Made by a program: the position numbers and the translations under genes. The notes under the pieces are model-generated. The model was not told the DNA's origin. It saw nothing but the letters and a program-made list of their open reading frames with translations, and made no database searches. A DNA stretch of 64,000 bases from Dactylorhiza incarnata (taxonomy: Eukaryota; Streptophyta; Magnoliopsida; Asparagales; Orchidaceae): contig JAWHQI010000005.1 of NCBI GenBank assembly GCA_033032865.1, forward strand, positions 12,982,001 to 13,046,000, read 5' to 3'. Positions 31,034-42,535 of the stretch are shown piece by piece; positions within the stretch are counted from its first letter, which is position 1; each line of letters opens with the position of its first letter.

Positions 31034-32100
31034 TGATGAACAAAACTATATCTGCAAACGACAATGACAAGTGTACCGTATCGAAAGTAATATAGGTTAT
31101 AAAAACAAAGGTCGTATTAGACTCGGGGTGGTTGAATACTCTTACTTCGAAAAATCTCTATTATTTTATCAATAGAACTTTGATTGGTTTTGCAGAAGAG
31201 AAATTAAAATAATGATTAAAACAATAACGAGAACAATTAGCACTCGATCTTTGAATCACCTCAGAGATAAAAATAAGAAGAAAAAACAAAATCGCATTCT
31301 CTTAATATTATAGCTTTGACCGTGGAAATTGCCGAATTATGAACGCACCTTGGGTCGAGGATACGCCCAACTAAGCTTAAGAAATATCAGCCGAATTCTC
31401 ATTCTATAATCGATAACCTAAAACTTGCTTTACGAGGTGAATCCCGCTATTGGCTTTTACTCCAATCCGGAAGGGTAACATCGTCCTCTCTCGAGGATTG
31501 CATTCTACTCTTTTTTATCCTTGAGTGATCGATTCGCATTACAAGCCTCTCGGCTAACTAAAGTACGAAAATAAGAACAAGAATTATATATCGAAAATAT
31601 AATCTCATTATCTTAAAATCAAGAATAAATCTTAAGCATTTTAGAAAAGAGAAAGAGCAACTCTAAATTATTTCAAGACTTATATTATTCCTTGGATCAT
31701 CTCGATCGAGTACTAATAGAGATTTAGTTACTCATTGAGAAAGAGAAATTAATACAAATAAAAGAGTGCATTATGAAAGAAGAAGAGAATAAGAGAATAA
31801 GAGAATAAGAATAACTATTTTATTAATTGCAAAATGAAAAGAAATACAAGCTATTGAAATAAAAATTATAACTATTGAAATTAAAGTACAATTGTGAGAA
31901 AGAAAGAAGGATTACAAGAACTACTAAAACATGAAAACAACATAAGAAATGAAGAATCTAACTCCTAAAATTCGTCCCCTTAAGTTGTATAGGAGCTGGC
32001 TGTAAATAGGCTGAAATTTGAGGTTACGCCCTTGGTCACGCCCGTGACCAAGGGCTTGTAAGGAGTGTGATCGAAGCATCATCAGAGAGGTATTGAATCA
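31034..32100 (-). repeat. H 5' LTR, truncated
   Basis: Matches 26532 to about 27580 closely, then homology fades around 32077-32090. About 540 bp of the LTR, including four of five dyads, are missing. The first dyad is kept (about 32026-32058). Confidence 0.85.
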
Positions 32101-33264
32101 TGTTGAGCATGGGGAGGTCTGAAGTAATTGAGCCCGCCACCTAAAAGTCTTTGAGATCTTATAAAACATTCAAATGGCCAAGCTTTACAACATGTTTATG
32201 GTTCCAAGCCAAGGAAGAGACAGTCTGAATCATTGGAAGATCGCCATTCTAGTTCTCATTAAAGGCTATTCAGGAATCACATGGATTATGACTTTTTATC
32301 TCTAAAGATCTTGCAGATTCAAGATCGCCAGTTTTAAAGGCAGCCTGTGAAATATTGAAGATCACATTCTATGATTATTTATTTGAGAATCAGCATCAAT
32401 GAATTTTCACTCTTTATCTTGATGAGTATTCAAAGTCAGAGATCGCAAAAGTGATAAGCGGCCTTGTGAAGATATGTTATAGCCAGAGATCGCCAATCAT
32501 AAGCAATCTTGTTTATCCTCAGCGATCTTATTATCTCATTCTTGTTTGACTAATTGTTATCGACCTTCATGTCAACCGGTCTGGAACAATAAAGATCATG
32601 GATTCAACTTGTTTATCTTATAAATATGGGAGATCGTTGGTTATCATAAAATATTCTTTCTAAATATCCAAGGAATGTCTTGAAGAATTAAAGATCGCGG
32701 ACTATCTATTAAAGGGCTGTATTTTTCAAGGAGCGGTCTCAATCATTGAAGATCATATCTTATGTTCCTGTTCGAAATTATTAGGGATCGATATCTATGA
32801 ATTGACATCATTTTATCAGATCTTAGAAGTCGCAGATTGCAAATATGATAAGCGGTCTCATATAGGTATATTATATCCAGAGACCGCCAGTATTAAGAGA
32901 TCTTGCCCATCTTTAGCTCTCGCAATTTCATTTTTGCTTAATTAGAATTAATATTTCACCTTCCGGTAATGCGATCTGAAAGATATGAGATCGCCGTTAT
33001 TGAATCGCTAAGTATGAAATGTACAAGGTAATTATCCCAAGCTAGGTAACATCTGGGGCTTGAGATCGAATGCCACATCTATATTATTACAACGAGATCG
33101 CGAATAGTACAATTGACATTTAAAAGAAAGGTACAAAAAAGACATTCATTCCCAGAGGAGACAAAGGTATACCAAACTTCAATTTTTTTATTTTTAATGT
33201 TCGTTACATCAGGTCGCGCGGTCATAAAATCCGCAGACGCAAAAATTAAAAATTACAAGTGGAT
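32101..33264. other. Non-coding segment with AGATCGCC/AGACCGCC words
   Basis: Begins TGTTGAGCATGG right after the H remnant. Repeated GATCGCC and ACCGCC words resemble those in the Tat-G and Copia-A LTRs. TGTT at 32101 and GTAACA at 33051 could mark a 951-bp LTR, but no second copy is in the window. No gene seen. Confidence 0.4.
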
Positions 33265-33687
33265 CTATTTGCTTCTTGATCTTTTGGGAGACCGCTTGTC
33301 ATCTGAAGAAGATCCGATCTCCTCTGAAGTCTCTCCTGAATCTTTGGGAGGAACTTTAGATCCCGAGCTTGAGTCCGCGACAGATCTTGTATCATTACCA
33401 ACAACATACTTGCTCCCACTCGCTTCATCAGCATTCCCTTCAATATCAACATCTGCTTCCTCTTCTTCTCCCTCAGCGGCGGCCTCATCAGTCATGATCG
33501 ACTGTTCATCTATTACTCTCGCAGCGTCAGGGAAAAGATCGACAAATTTGATATCTTTAAAATCTTCAGTAAGACCGCCACGGTCTTGAAGTTTTGAGAT
33601 CACCTGCGCTGCGGTCTCTTTTATATGTTGCATTAGGGCATTTTGGAATTCAGGATTGTCTGGATCATACGCTACTTCTTTTGATTG

Positions 33688-33757
33688 CTGCAAAAGAAAA
33701 TTGTTAGATCGCACGGTCACATAAAAGAAGCTAATTACCAGAAGTAAAAGTTCTTAC
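33688..33757 (-). other. Predicted 70-bp intron
   Basis: GTAAGAACTTTTAC...TTTTCTTTTGCAG on the minus strand. Removing it keeps the reading frame (HEERK to QSKEV). Confidence 0.65.
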
Positions 33758-34210
33758 TTTTCGCTCCTCATGCAGAATCTCGATTTCTTTCAGGGATTTT
33801 TGCAAAGACCGCCCCATGTGGTGATTCAAGGCCGTGCTCCTTGCAATCACTTGAGCGTAGGCATCAGGGAGCAATTTGGTCTCCAAGTTATATGCTTCTT
33901 CAAGATTTTTCTTTCCATATAGGGCCGAGGTGACCGCAAAGGTATGTCGAGATAATTTTCCGCTGCAAAGAGGTAGATCGGTGGATACCTTCACGACCTT
34001 CCCTTTTGCACTCCATCTAAGAAGGGGTTTTCCCTTGATATATTTTTGTTTCTTCATGAAACCGGCCAAGGGGAACTGATCGATGGCGTTCTTAGACGCA
34101 TCACCAACCCTAGCGGTCTCGCGCTCTTCTTCCCATCTATCTTTTTTCCCTCTGAGTGAGCCCCTCTTTAGCTGGTGCCACCGGTTCGGCTGTAGGGATC
34201 GCAAAGGTCG

Positions 34211-34283
34211 CTGAAGAAGGAAAGAGTTGGAAAAATAAAGAATTTATGGAAAGGACACATGAGACCGCAGAGGAAATACTCAC
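34211..34283 (-). other. Predicted 73-bp intron
   Basis: GTGAGTATTTCC...TTCCTTCTTCAG on the minus strand, between IVEIPLEE and a Pro/Ala-rich exon start. Confidence 0.55.
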
Positions 34284-35036
34284 TTTCTTCCAGAGGAATC
34301 TCAACGATCTCAGGCCAAATCGCTAGATAGTGGAAGAGGTCCAGTCAATTGCCCGCCAGGAAGGCCAGAATGTCCAGCTCCACTTTTGAGATTGTCTTAT
34401 TTTTCCTAAAGATGCCTTCTTCTCTAGGAGATGGTCGGCTGCTCAGACCGACGAGGTCGCCTTCGAAAATAAGGAACCTCTCCGTCTAGAAAGGAACCTT
34501 ATTTGGAAGATTCAAAACTTTCACTCCTTCGCGTGAAAAATAAACTAACCCTTTAAATTCCTCTTTCTTTTGCCCTTCTTTTAATACCTTTGAAGTGAAG
34601 GACGCGCGGAAGAGCGCCATCGTAAACTTAATTTTTTTTACCGCAAGTAATTAATAAAGGCATTGATGAGAACAATCCAGTTCGGAGGCAGCTGAGTGAG
34701 CACGAATCCGTAGTACTCCATCACTTCGAGAATTTCCCAAGGAAGGGGAAGTTTTCAGCCCATAATCGAAGTGATCGATGGGAATCACGAATTTGTTCTC
34801 CTCTCCAAAATTTAATCCTTCTTCCATCTTAGGCAGTCTCGCCACGATCTGATTTTGGACCATATGCTTTGCTAGAAAGGACAGGTATTCATCCTTGGAA
34901 AGACGGCTGGGTTTGTGAATAGCCTCCAAGAAGACTTCAGCAGAGGAAGCACGCGCGGACACCAAAATTACAGTTCGATGAGATCGGTGCTTAGGACGCA
35001 TTTGAAGAGTATGGAAAGAAAAATTCCAAGGCCAGC

Positions 35037-35046
35037 TATTTATAGA
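35037..35046 (-). promoter_or_regulatory. TATA box of the antisense gene
   Basis: Minus strand CTATAAATAG, about 45 bases upstream of the ATG at 35001. Confidence 0.6.
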
Positions 35047-35280
35047 AATCTAAAGATATTTTCGTAATGATGACTTCTTCGGAGACCGTAGAGTAAAATT
35101 GCTCAGACCGATGGTATACCTGCATAAAGTTAGAAATATTGCCATAATTTCAGCCTCAATTGAAGAGAGACCGCAGAGTCCCAAATCATGATAAGTATAA
35201 AAATAAAGTAAAACAAGCAGCACGCAATAATAAGAGATCGGCATCATGACATCATAGAGATCGCACAAATAAAAATTATT

Positions 35281-36588
35281 GTCATCTTTGCAGGATCGCC
35301 CCTCAGTATGGCAACCTCAGTTGATAGAGCTGTGGATTTTCCCTTGTAATACTCAGCATCCTTCTCAGCTTTCCTAAAAGCCCGAATGAGCTCAGCAATC
35401 TTCTGGTCGCACTCATCGCGGACTCGTCTTTCATTAGCCCGCAATCTTTCTTCAAAATCAGCGGTATGAACCCGGACCTGGTCATCTCGAGCACAGAGTA
35501 GATCATTTTGTGGTCGCTCTCAAATCATCATGGAGCGACCATCCTCAAACATTGGCTTGAGGATGTCAGCGAGCTGAGCTGGAACCACAATCTCTTGAGG
35601 AAGGAGCTCTCCTCCCTCTGGAATCTCCGCGACCTCATCACCTGCGTTCAGAAAAGTTTGATAGTTAGCTCTACCACAAACAGTTCAAAAATAGAAGAGT
35701 TCGCGTAAAGAGAATACTTGGAAAGAAATTATGACCGCAGTGATGCAAGGTACTTTTGATATATTTTGTGACCGCGGGTTCTACGGTCAGCAAAAGGCGG
35801 TCTGATCCCCTTAAGCGTTCAAGGTCCATTCTTTCCATTTCCCTCTTTTGCGATTTCTCTCCTTCGTTTCTCCTCCTTTTCAGCTCTGCGTTGCTAACAA
35901 GAATGTCATTTGTTTCAATGATGACAGTCTCATGCCTTTTCTCTGGAGATCTAGGTCGGACAGCAGGTAGGGGAAGGAATTCAAACGATTTTGCAACCTT
36001 CGTTATCTTACCAGTCCGCAAGGCAGAGACCGCCAATGCGCGATCTGCCGCCGCTTTGTTTATTTTTTCTGCCTGAGCAGCAGAGGGCTTCACCAGACTG
36101 CTAGAATGTGTGGCTTTCTCCTTTTCAATCTGACGGGCACTCTCCTCATTAGAAGTCTTTTTCTTTTCCTTCTCTGCAGCGAGCAGAGCGGCCTTCTTCT
36201 CCTCTTCTTTCTTCTTCTCTGTAGGGAGCAGAGTGGCCTTCTACTCCTCTTCTTTTTCTTCTCTGAGGTGAGCAGAGCAACTCTCTTTTCTTCCTCCTTC
36301 TTTTCTGCATCTCGCGCTTCTCTCTCATTCTTTTCCCTCTCTTCCTTATCGGCTTCCGCCTTTAATCTGGCCACCTCTGCAGCGGTCTCCTTCTCACTTT
36401 TGGTTATCTCTTTTTCTACGACAGCCTCACGGAGACGTTCAGATTCAAAAGGGTCCAGCACCTGCAAGATCGAACAAGAGAGGTCGTTAGAAGAATCTTC
36501 ATCAAGATAAGCAATCAACTCGGAGTCCGCTTCACTTGAAGAAGCTGAGATCGCAGAAGGGAAATGGAGACCAACCTCACTACTTGTC
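35281..36588 (-). pseudogene. Second antisense gene remnant, coiled-coil protein
   Basis: Open minus-strand stretches encode a charged coiled coil: ERLREAVVEKEITKSEKETA, AARLKAEADKEEREKNEREA-type repeats, then LKRRRNEGEKSQKREMERMD and, in the last exon, DFEERLRANERRVRDECDQK. A probable 112-bp intron spans 35642-35753 (GTACCT...AACGCAG), rejoining VTKYIK to GDEVAEIPEG. A TGA in SMMI*ERPQ looks like Arg CGA decay. Two near-identical 45-bp units (about 36179-36270) multiply the Lys/Arg part. This may be the C-terminal part of a longer copy of the neighbouring gene, or a separate one. The upstream end is lost at the Tekay-I junction (about 36588). Confidence 0.5.
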
Positions 36589-36810
36589 TAAGGGCTGGGG
36601 TCGTAGCACTGCTTGACGAAGGCTCCTCTTATCACCTCGACGTCCCTGCATCATCGCCACCATCCTAGCATAAGCAAGGAAACAACGAATCAAACTTTAT
36701 TCGTAAGACTCGAACACATGGGCACTCATGGTCCCACAAGGTACTCCTATGTGGACAACCTCTTAACGCGATCCGAACATGCTAATCCACAACAAGAATG
36801 CTAACCTGGA

Positions 36811-36820
36811 TCTGATACCA
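36811..36820 (-). promoter_or_regulatory. Tekay-I primer-binding site (initiator tRNA-Met)
   Basis: Minus strand TGGTATCAGATCCAGG, a few bases after the LTR end GTTACA. Confidence 0.85.
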
Positions 36821-36823
36821 AAT

Positions 36824-38907
36824 TGTAACACCTCCCCTGCAATGACTATATAATATAGGACCGACCGGGACCCCACATCATATAATCGCCACAGCTTTAG
36901 TATTAAAAATTGATATAGATCTAACCATCTCAAAACTCAGAACAAACACAGGGGAAACATTAAATAAACCACAGAAGTTGTCCACATCTACATAAGAGTA
37001 CCATGGCCTTAAGGTCTTACAAAACCCATAGTCAAGTCATCACAACACGGCATAAAAAATGTCCAAAAGAACATACCAATCCTAAGCTACCTCGGCGTGC
37101 AAGCCATAACAAGTGAGGACATCATAGTCAAACAGGAAAGAAAGAAAAGTGCACTTCAAAAAGCTTAGGCCTTTTTGACCAGCGAGCTAGGTCCAGCATG
37201 CGATCCTTGCTCTGCATCAAAATCACAAAGAGTGGTATAACGAGGGTCAGCTTTGGCTGACCAACAACGGTGTAACAACACCCCTCTTCCCAGCCGTCCT
37301 AGCAGACCCCGGGGAACTACATCACCCTGCAAGTCAGCACTTTGTATGCAAATGTAATAAATAGTAATAACATTACAATGACAGACATGAGTGTCACAAT
37401 CATCATCCACATTTCCATGTTGAGCAATACAAGTAAGGGGGCCTAGCAATGCAGCATGTATGCAAACCTGGGTTTCACCCAAGGAACCCTATGGCATTTA
37501 TGATTCTAACATAACAACACACATCATCATTTCACAACAAATCAAGGGTACTTATCATTTCCCCACGGGCATGCAAGACCAAGGCCGAGAACTCAACTAA
37601 GACCTCACCTCTTACATGGCTCATCTCGCCAATGGGCGCATCAACATAATTGTTCTCACCACAATCATGAAGCCAAAAGCCAAGAACTCCACTAAGACCT
37701 CACCCCTTACATGGCTCATCTTGACAACATGTGCATCAACTTACTTGTTCTTGTCGGTTAGCCCAAAAGGTGTCTTGTCTTGCCGAGACACTCTCCCCAC
37801 ACGAATCCAAGCATACACGGGCTAGCCAGCCGACCACAAAGACAAAGTCATGCCTTCACATACAAGCGGCTTCACAAGCCATTCACTATACACAAGATTA
37901 CCATTTTCAAACCAACATTCATTCTCACACAAAACATAAGGGAAACACATACGACGTTTTTGCCGTCATCAGATTTCTAGCAAAATCCCTAAAATGCATG
38001 TTAAGCAACATCATCGAATCGGACAACCGGTCAAGATTTTGGCTTCACCCATAATGCCTAATCCACTAACGGAGCAGATATATAATGCAAAATCATGTCG
38101 GGGACAAACTCAATCACCCAGTGGTTCTTCTTGAACCAAGGTGACCCAAACCCCTCTCATTTGAGAGATCTGGTGCCATAAATTTCAGAAAAGAGAAGGT
38201 AAAAGCAAAGATGCCATGCATGCATCCTAAAACCGGGAGGAGAGATGTCATTACCCTAAGAGTTCTATTCCTCTCCATGGATCAGTTGAAAGGTAGGATA
38301 GAAACGAGCGCCTTCATGCCCTCTCCACGAATCTGGTCTCAGATCGGCGAACGGAGCTCTGGTGCTCCAACAATGGCGGATCTAGCTTTCTTCTTCCTCC
38401 AAACCCTCCTCCTTTCCTTAGTTTCCAAAAGCACCAAGAGACTTGGTGAAATGAGAATATAACTTCTGTGCCCTATTTAGAGCCTTAGGACGCACCTATC
38501 TGAACCTTAGGATCAAGATATATGAAGATCGGACGCCAAGGAAATGCCACTTATAGAACTGGTTCCGTCAGCTAGCGTCGGCGCTAGCGCTACCGCCTGC
38601 GCTAGCCACTCGATGAAAATTCTTCGACAAAAAATAACTCAACGGCCCGACAGAACTTCATTATCCGACAAAAATCTATCGTCCGCACTAGCGCTACCAC
38701 CTGCGCTAGCTCTTCGACGAATTCCCTTTGACGAATTTGCCTCGACGAATTTAACTTCATGAACACCATCGAAACAAGTGTTTTACTCGACGGGACAGCT
38801 AATGCCTGCGCTAGCAGTAGCGCCGGCGCTAGCTCCCAGCTACGAAACACTTGTCCTCCTCCTTGGTCATTCCAACTTCCACACTCAGCGAAACATGGGG
38901 TGTTACA
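36824..38907 (-). repeat. Tekay-I 5' LTR
   Basis: 2084 bp, TGTAACACC...GGTGTTACA. Homologous to 42536-44596 and 49436-51482. Its U3 contains GCGCTAGCG-type palindromes and TCGACGAA words upstream (minus strand) of a CTAAATAGGGC TATA-like box near 38475. Confidence 0.92.
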
Positions 38908-41900
38908 AATTGGTTGCACGGGAACCATGCAAGGATTGACTGCCCGACAATGAGGACCATTCTAAGCCATGAAGACTCGGAAGTGGTAGTCGAAGGTTTT
39001 AGACCCACTTCCCGTCTGTTATTATCATCTATTCAGGCCTCCAAGGCCCATCTGTAGGGAGATGAAGTATATCAGGTGCTGTTCGAGATGACCGAGGTTA
39101 CGGATTCTGTGTCAAGCATTCCAGTCGAGAAAGATTTTGCTGATGATTTCTTGGATAAGTTGCCAGGGATGCCACTGCACCGTGAGAAGGATTTTCAAAT
39201 CATATTGGTGCGGGGGCTAAGACGGTATCTAGAGCTCCTTATCAGATGGCCCTGAAGGAGTTCGTGGAGTTTCAGAGCTAGTTGTAGGAGTTGGATTCGT
39301 CAGACCAAGTTCCTCGCCTTGGGTAGCTCTGGTGCTATTTGTGAAGAAGAAGGACGGGACACTCAAACTATGCATCGACTACAGAGCACTGAACAAGCTG
39401 ACGGTTTAGAATACGTATCCGCTGCCTCGGATCGATGAGCTGTTTAACCAGCTAGAGGGAGCCCACTGCTTCTCGAAGCTGGATTTAAGGTCCGGGTATT
39501 ATCAACTGCGGATACAGGAGGAGGACATATCAAAGACGGTATTCTGCAGCCGATACGAACTGTACGAGTTCACCGCAATGCCCTTCGGTCTCACGAACGC
39601 GTCGTCGAAATTTTTGAGTCTGATGAACCGGGTGTTCGAGCCATATCTCGACATCTTTGTCATCGTGTTCATCAATGACATTCTCATCTACTCGAGGATG
39701 GAAGAGGAGCATGCACGACATCTGGCACTGACGTTGGAGAAACTTAGGGAGCACAGTCTATATGCGAAGCTCAATAAGTGTCAGTTTTGGCTGAAGGAGA
39801 TGACCTTCCTGGGTCACATTATCAGTGGAGCTGGACTAGCAGTGGATCCAGCAAAGATCCAGGCAGTACGGGATTGGCCACCGCTGAAGACAGCCACTGA
39901 TGTGCGGAGTTTCTTGGGACTTGCCGGTTATTACCGGAAGTTCGTACAAGGATTTTCTCAGATAGACCTACCACTCACATCCTTGACGAAGAAGGATACC
40001 ACATTCATTTGGATGTCGCAATGCGAAGCGGCATTCTAGGAGCTGAAGGGTCGGCTTACGTCGTCTCACATCCTTTCCCTTCCGTCAGGGAAGGAAGAAT
40101 TCCAGGTGTATACTGATGCATCATATCAGGGGATGAGTGTCGTTCTGATGCAGAATGGACATGTGATAGCATACTCATCTCGTCAATTAAAGAATCACGA
40201 GTGGAACTACCCGGTGCATGACTTGGAGATGGGGGTAGTTATATTCGCTCTGAAGATCTGGCGGCATTACCTCTACGGTGTCCACTGCGATATATTCTCA
40301 GATCACAAGAACCTAAAGTATGTGGACACGTAGAAGGATTTGAACATCCGACAGAGATGATGGGTGGAGTTCTTATTAGACTACTAGTATATGATGCACT
40401 ACCACCTCGGGAAGTCGAATGTGGTGGCGGAAGCGCTGAGCCGGAGATCCACCATATCAGAAGCAGAGCCCCAGCTGATGGCGTTGGAGCTGGTAAATAT
40501 GCTAGAGGATATGCATATCACCTTGGTATCTTAGGATGACCCTGAGCTCTACGAGGAGTACTTGGCGGCGATAAGTACCACACATGACATTCGAGACCGC
40601 ATCAGGGATGGACATAGGCAAGATGCCAAGTTAAAGCCGATATTCAGGGCCTTAGAGGCATGCATGGCTGTGGATTATTCGTTCAACGATGGGCTTTTGT
40701 GTTTTAGAGGACGAGTCTATATACCGGCAGGGGGTAGGATTTGGGATGATATTATGACCGAGGCTCACTGCAGCAAATATTCAGTGCACCCGGGTATCAC
40801 CAAGATGACGGTGGACTTGAAGAGGACCATGTACTGGCCAGACATAAAGAGGGACATCACCTACTTTGTGACCCACTGCGGTTCTTGCCAGCTCGTGAAG
40901 GCGGAATACAAGAGCCCAGCCGGATTATTGCAGCCACTCCCGGTGCTGTAGTGGAAGTTTGACGACATCGCGATGGATTTTATACACGGACTTCCCCGAT
41001 CACACGTGGGGAATGATTCGATATGGGTGATCATCGACAAGTTGACGAAGGTGGCCAGATTCATTCCGGTTAGGAAGGACGCTCCGGTAAGAGATTTGGT
41101 ATGGAGATTTGTGGAGTAGTTTGTCCGATATCATGGCATGCCTAGGACGATCGTGCGGGTCAGAATGGAACGTACCAACCGGACGCTGGAGGATCTATTA
41201 CGCCTATGCATTTTGGACCGTGGAGAGCCATGGGAGAGACTGTTACCACTTGTAGAGTTTTCCTACAACAACAGTCATCAGTCCAGCATAGGCAAGGCCC
41301 CTTATGAGACATTATACAGACGGAGGTGCAGGACCCCACTGTCTTGGATCCAGGATGAGGATCCTAATGCACTCGGCTCAGAGTTCGTGGAGGATATGGA
41401 TGCTCAGGTGAGACTGATCAGAGACAGTATGCTGGAAGCCCAGAGCAGGCAGACCAAGTATTGCTATGCACGACATCGTGCAGTGGAGTTCCAGGTTGGA
41501 GACCGGGTGTTTCTAAGGATATGTCTGATGCACGAAGTCTCACGAGTATGCGGGCGGATGAAGCTCAGTCCTAGGTATATGGGGCCTAAAGGATCCTGGA
41601 GCGTATCGTCCCCATGGCGTACAGACTGGAGCATCCGCTGTAGCTAGCGGTATTGCACGGCATCTTCCACGTCTCCTTCCTTAGGAGAGCACTACTACGG
41701 CCGGAGAAGCAAATATCTATAGTGGATGGACCAGTAGCTACTGATCGATCTGTTCTCCTGGAGCCGATCCGGATAGACGACACCGAGATGCGACTCCTAC
41801 GACGCAAGAAGGTTCTACTGCTCATGGTACTATGAAGGAATCATGGGCAAGGTGAGCACACCTGGGAGCCACTGGACCTAATGTAGTAGAAGTATCTAGA

Positions 41901-41925
41901 TCTCTTCGCGACAGGTATAATTTAA
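38908..41925 (+). pseudogene. Tekay-D pol: RT, RNase H, integrase, chromodomain (dead)
   Basis: [42 protein letters not shown]. The catalytic FIDD is FIND ([13 protein letters not shown]), one catalytic Asp lost. RNase [41 protein letters not shown]. Integrase: zinc part HPGITKMTVDLKRTMYWPDI and HCGSCQLVKAE are good, and the first core Asp is in AMDFI. About 45 residues are deleted at RTIVR-VRMERTNR, removing the other two catalytic residues. The end matches the chromodomain pattern (RNHGQGEHTWEP, KYLDLF). At least nine TAG codons occur, nearly all at positions where relatives have Gln (39055, 39279, 39285, 40037, 40331, 40949, 41117, 41884, 41887). Chromodomains steer integration to heterochromatin (family knowledge). 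Confidence 0.88.
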
Positions 41926-42023
41926 TTTCTCTAGATATATTACATTCAACCACTTGCATTAGAAACCCCGTAGGCTTAACCTGAATTTCGGGGATGAAAT
42001 TTTTATTTTTATGTATTGGGATT

Positions 42024-42535
42024 TGTACAATCCCCCAAACAACTAGACCCATAGGACGGTTTTGTCATAACTAGGTCATGACAAAACCCTAGGATGCGTG
42101 AAGAGATCGTGAGAGTTTAGCCTCGAGGCAAAAATCACCACAGTCTGCGGATAGTAAGTTCCCTTTACCAGGCCTAGGGTTCGCCTTAGGACATCACCAT
42201 GACCCATGACCACACCATGACATGACTAACCCAGTAAGGGGTCCCCTCGTAACACCTCAATTATCCAACCATAGAAAGAAGGGGGTGTATTGAATAAGTC
42301 TCTAGCACCGACGCCAGCGACCAGCACTGGCGTTAGTGGTGGTATAACCGGACCGTTGGGACGAGCTCCATGTCGTCGAGAAGTGTATTTGACATCGAGA
42401 CACTTGCGCTGGCGCTAGTAGTTGTCTCGATGAACCGTTGAGATGAACAACAAACCACTGAGACGAATACCAAACCACTGATGCGAATCGTGCACCCTCA
42501 AGACGCTAGCAGAGGCGCTAGCACAAGGCAGTACC
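42024..42535 (+). repeat. Tekay-D 3' LTR, left part
   Basis: Starts near TGTACAATCCCCC after the polypurine-like stretch; the exact start is uncertain because the other LTR is absent. Contains CTGGCGTTAG, GCGCTAG and GCGCTAGC words. Cut by Tekay-E. Confidence 0.7.

Larger units (their letters stand above)
26532..32100 (-). mobile_element. H: pol-less tRNA-Asp LTR element
   Basis: Minus-strand order: 5' LTR (32100 or beyond to 31034, truncated), tRNA-Asp primer site, a broken Asn/Phe-rich accessory gene (30697-29546), a non-coding region, a polypurine tract, and 3' LTR (28140-26532, TGATGAGT...TTCATCA). The layout, six-base AGTTTT spacer, TGATGAG start and LPVHFSF tail match E1 and E2, though the sequences are otherwise unlike. 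Matching LTR portions are close to identical over about 1 kb. It interrupts Tat-G after its integrase. Confidence 0.88.
33265..35001 (-). pseudogene. Antisense intron-containing gene (gypsy-type transposon-domain protein)
   Basis: Three exons on the minus strand: 35001-34284, 34210-33758 and 33687-33265. Introns are 34211-34283 (GTGAGT...TTCAG) and 33688-33757 (GTAAGA...TGCAG); the second joins HEERK to QSKEVAYDP in frame. Exon 1 starts MRPKHRSHRTVIL and, after a one-base shift near 34757, contains LPLPWEILEVMEYYGFVLTQ then LPPNWIVLI, like the plant 'putative gypsy type transposon' domain (Transposase_28 family; named from memory). Stops and shifts follow (INYLR*, VPF*TER, GN*LDLF). Exon 3 ends in an acidic/Ser-rich tail with DKRSPKRSRSK. 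A TATA box lies 45 bases before the ATG. Such genes occur as extra, often antisense, genes in Tat elements (family knowledge); that this belongs to Tat-G is inference. Confidence 0.6.
36589..38907 (-). mobile_element. Tekay-I: 5' LTR and leader of a minus-strand Tekay, truncated
   Basis: LTR 38907-36824 plus 235 bases of internal sequence that match the region between the Tekay-E 5' LTR and gag (49208-49435). The rest is missing at an abrupt junction with 36588, which is not an LTR end, pointing to deletion or recombination. Its outer LTR end lies directly against Tekay-D pol. Confidence 0.85.
38908..42535 (+). mobile_element. Tekay-D: chromovirus pol and start of 3' LTR
   Basis: Plus-strand element entering in the protease/RT spacer, where Tekay-I is inserted. 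It passes through RT, RNase H, integrase and chromodomain to a polypurine-like TTCGGGGATGAAAT (41988-42001) and a 3' LTR from about 42024. The LTR is split by Tekay-E (42536-51482) and resumes at about 51488. Confidence 0.85.

Noticed and set aside
32101..33051. A separate LTR element with its own 951-bp LTR
   Set aside because: TG and CA ends can be found, but no second LTR, primer site or duplication is in the window. Treated as part of the Tat-G 3' region.
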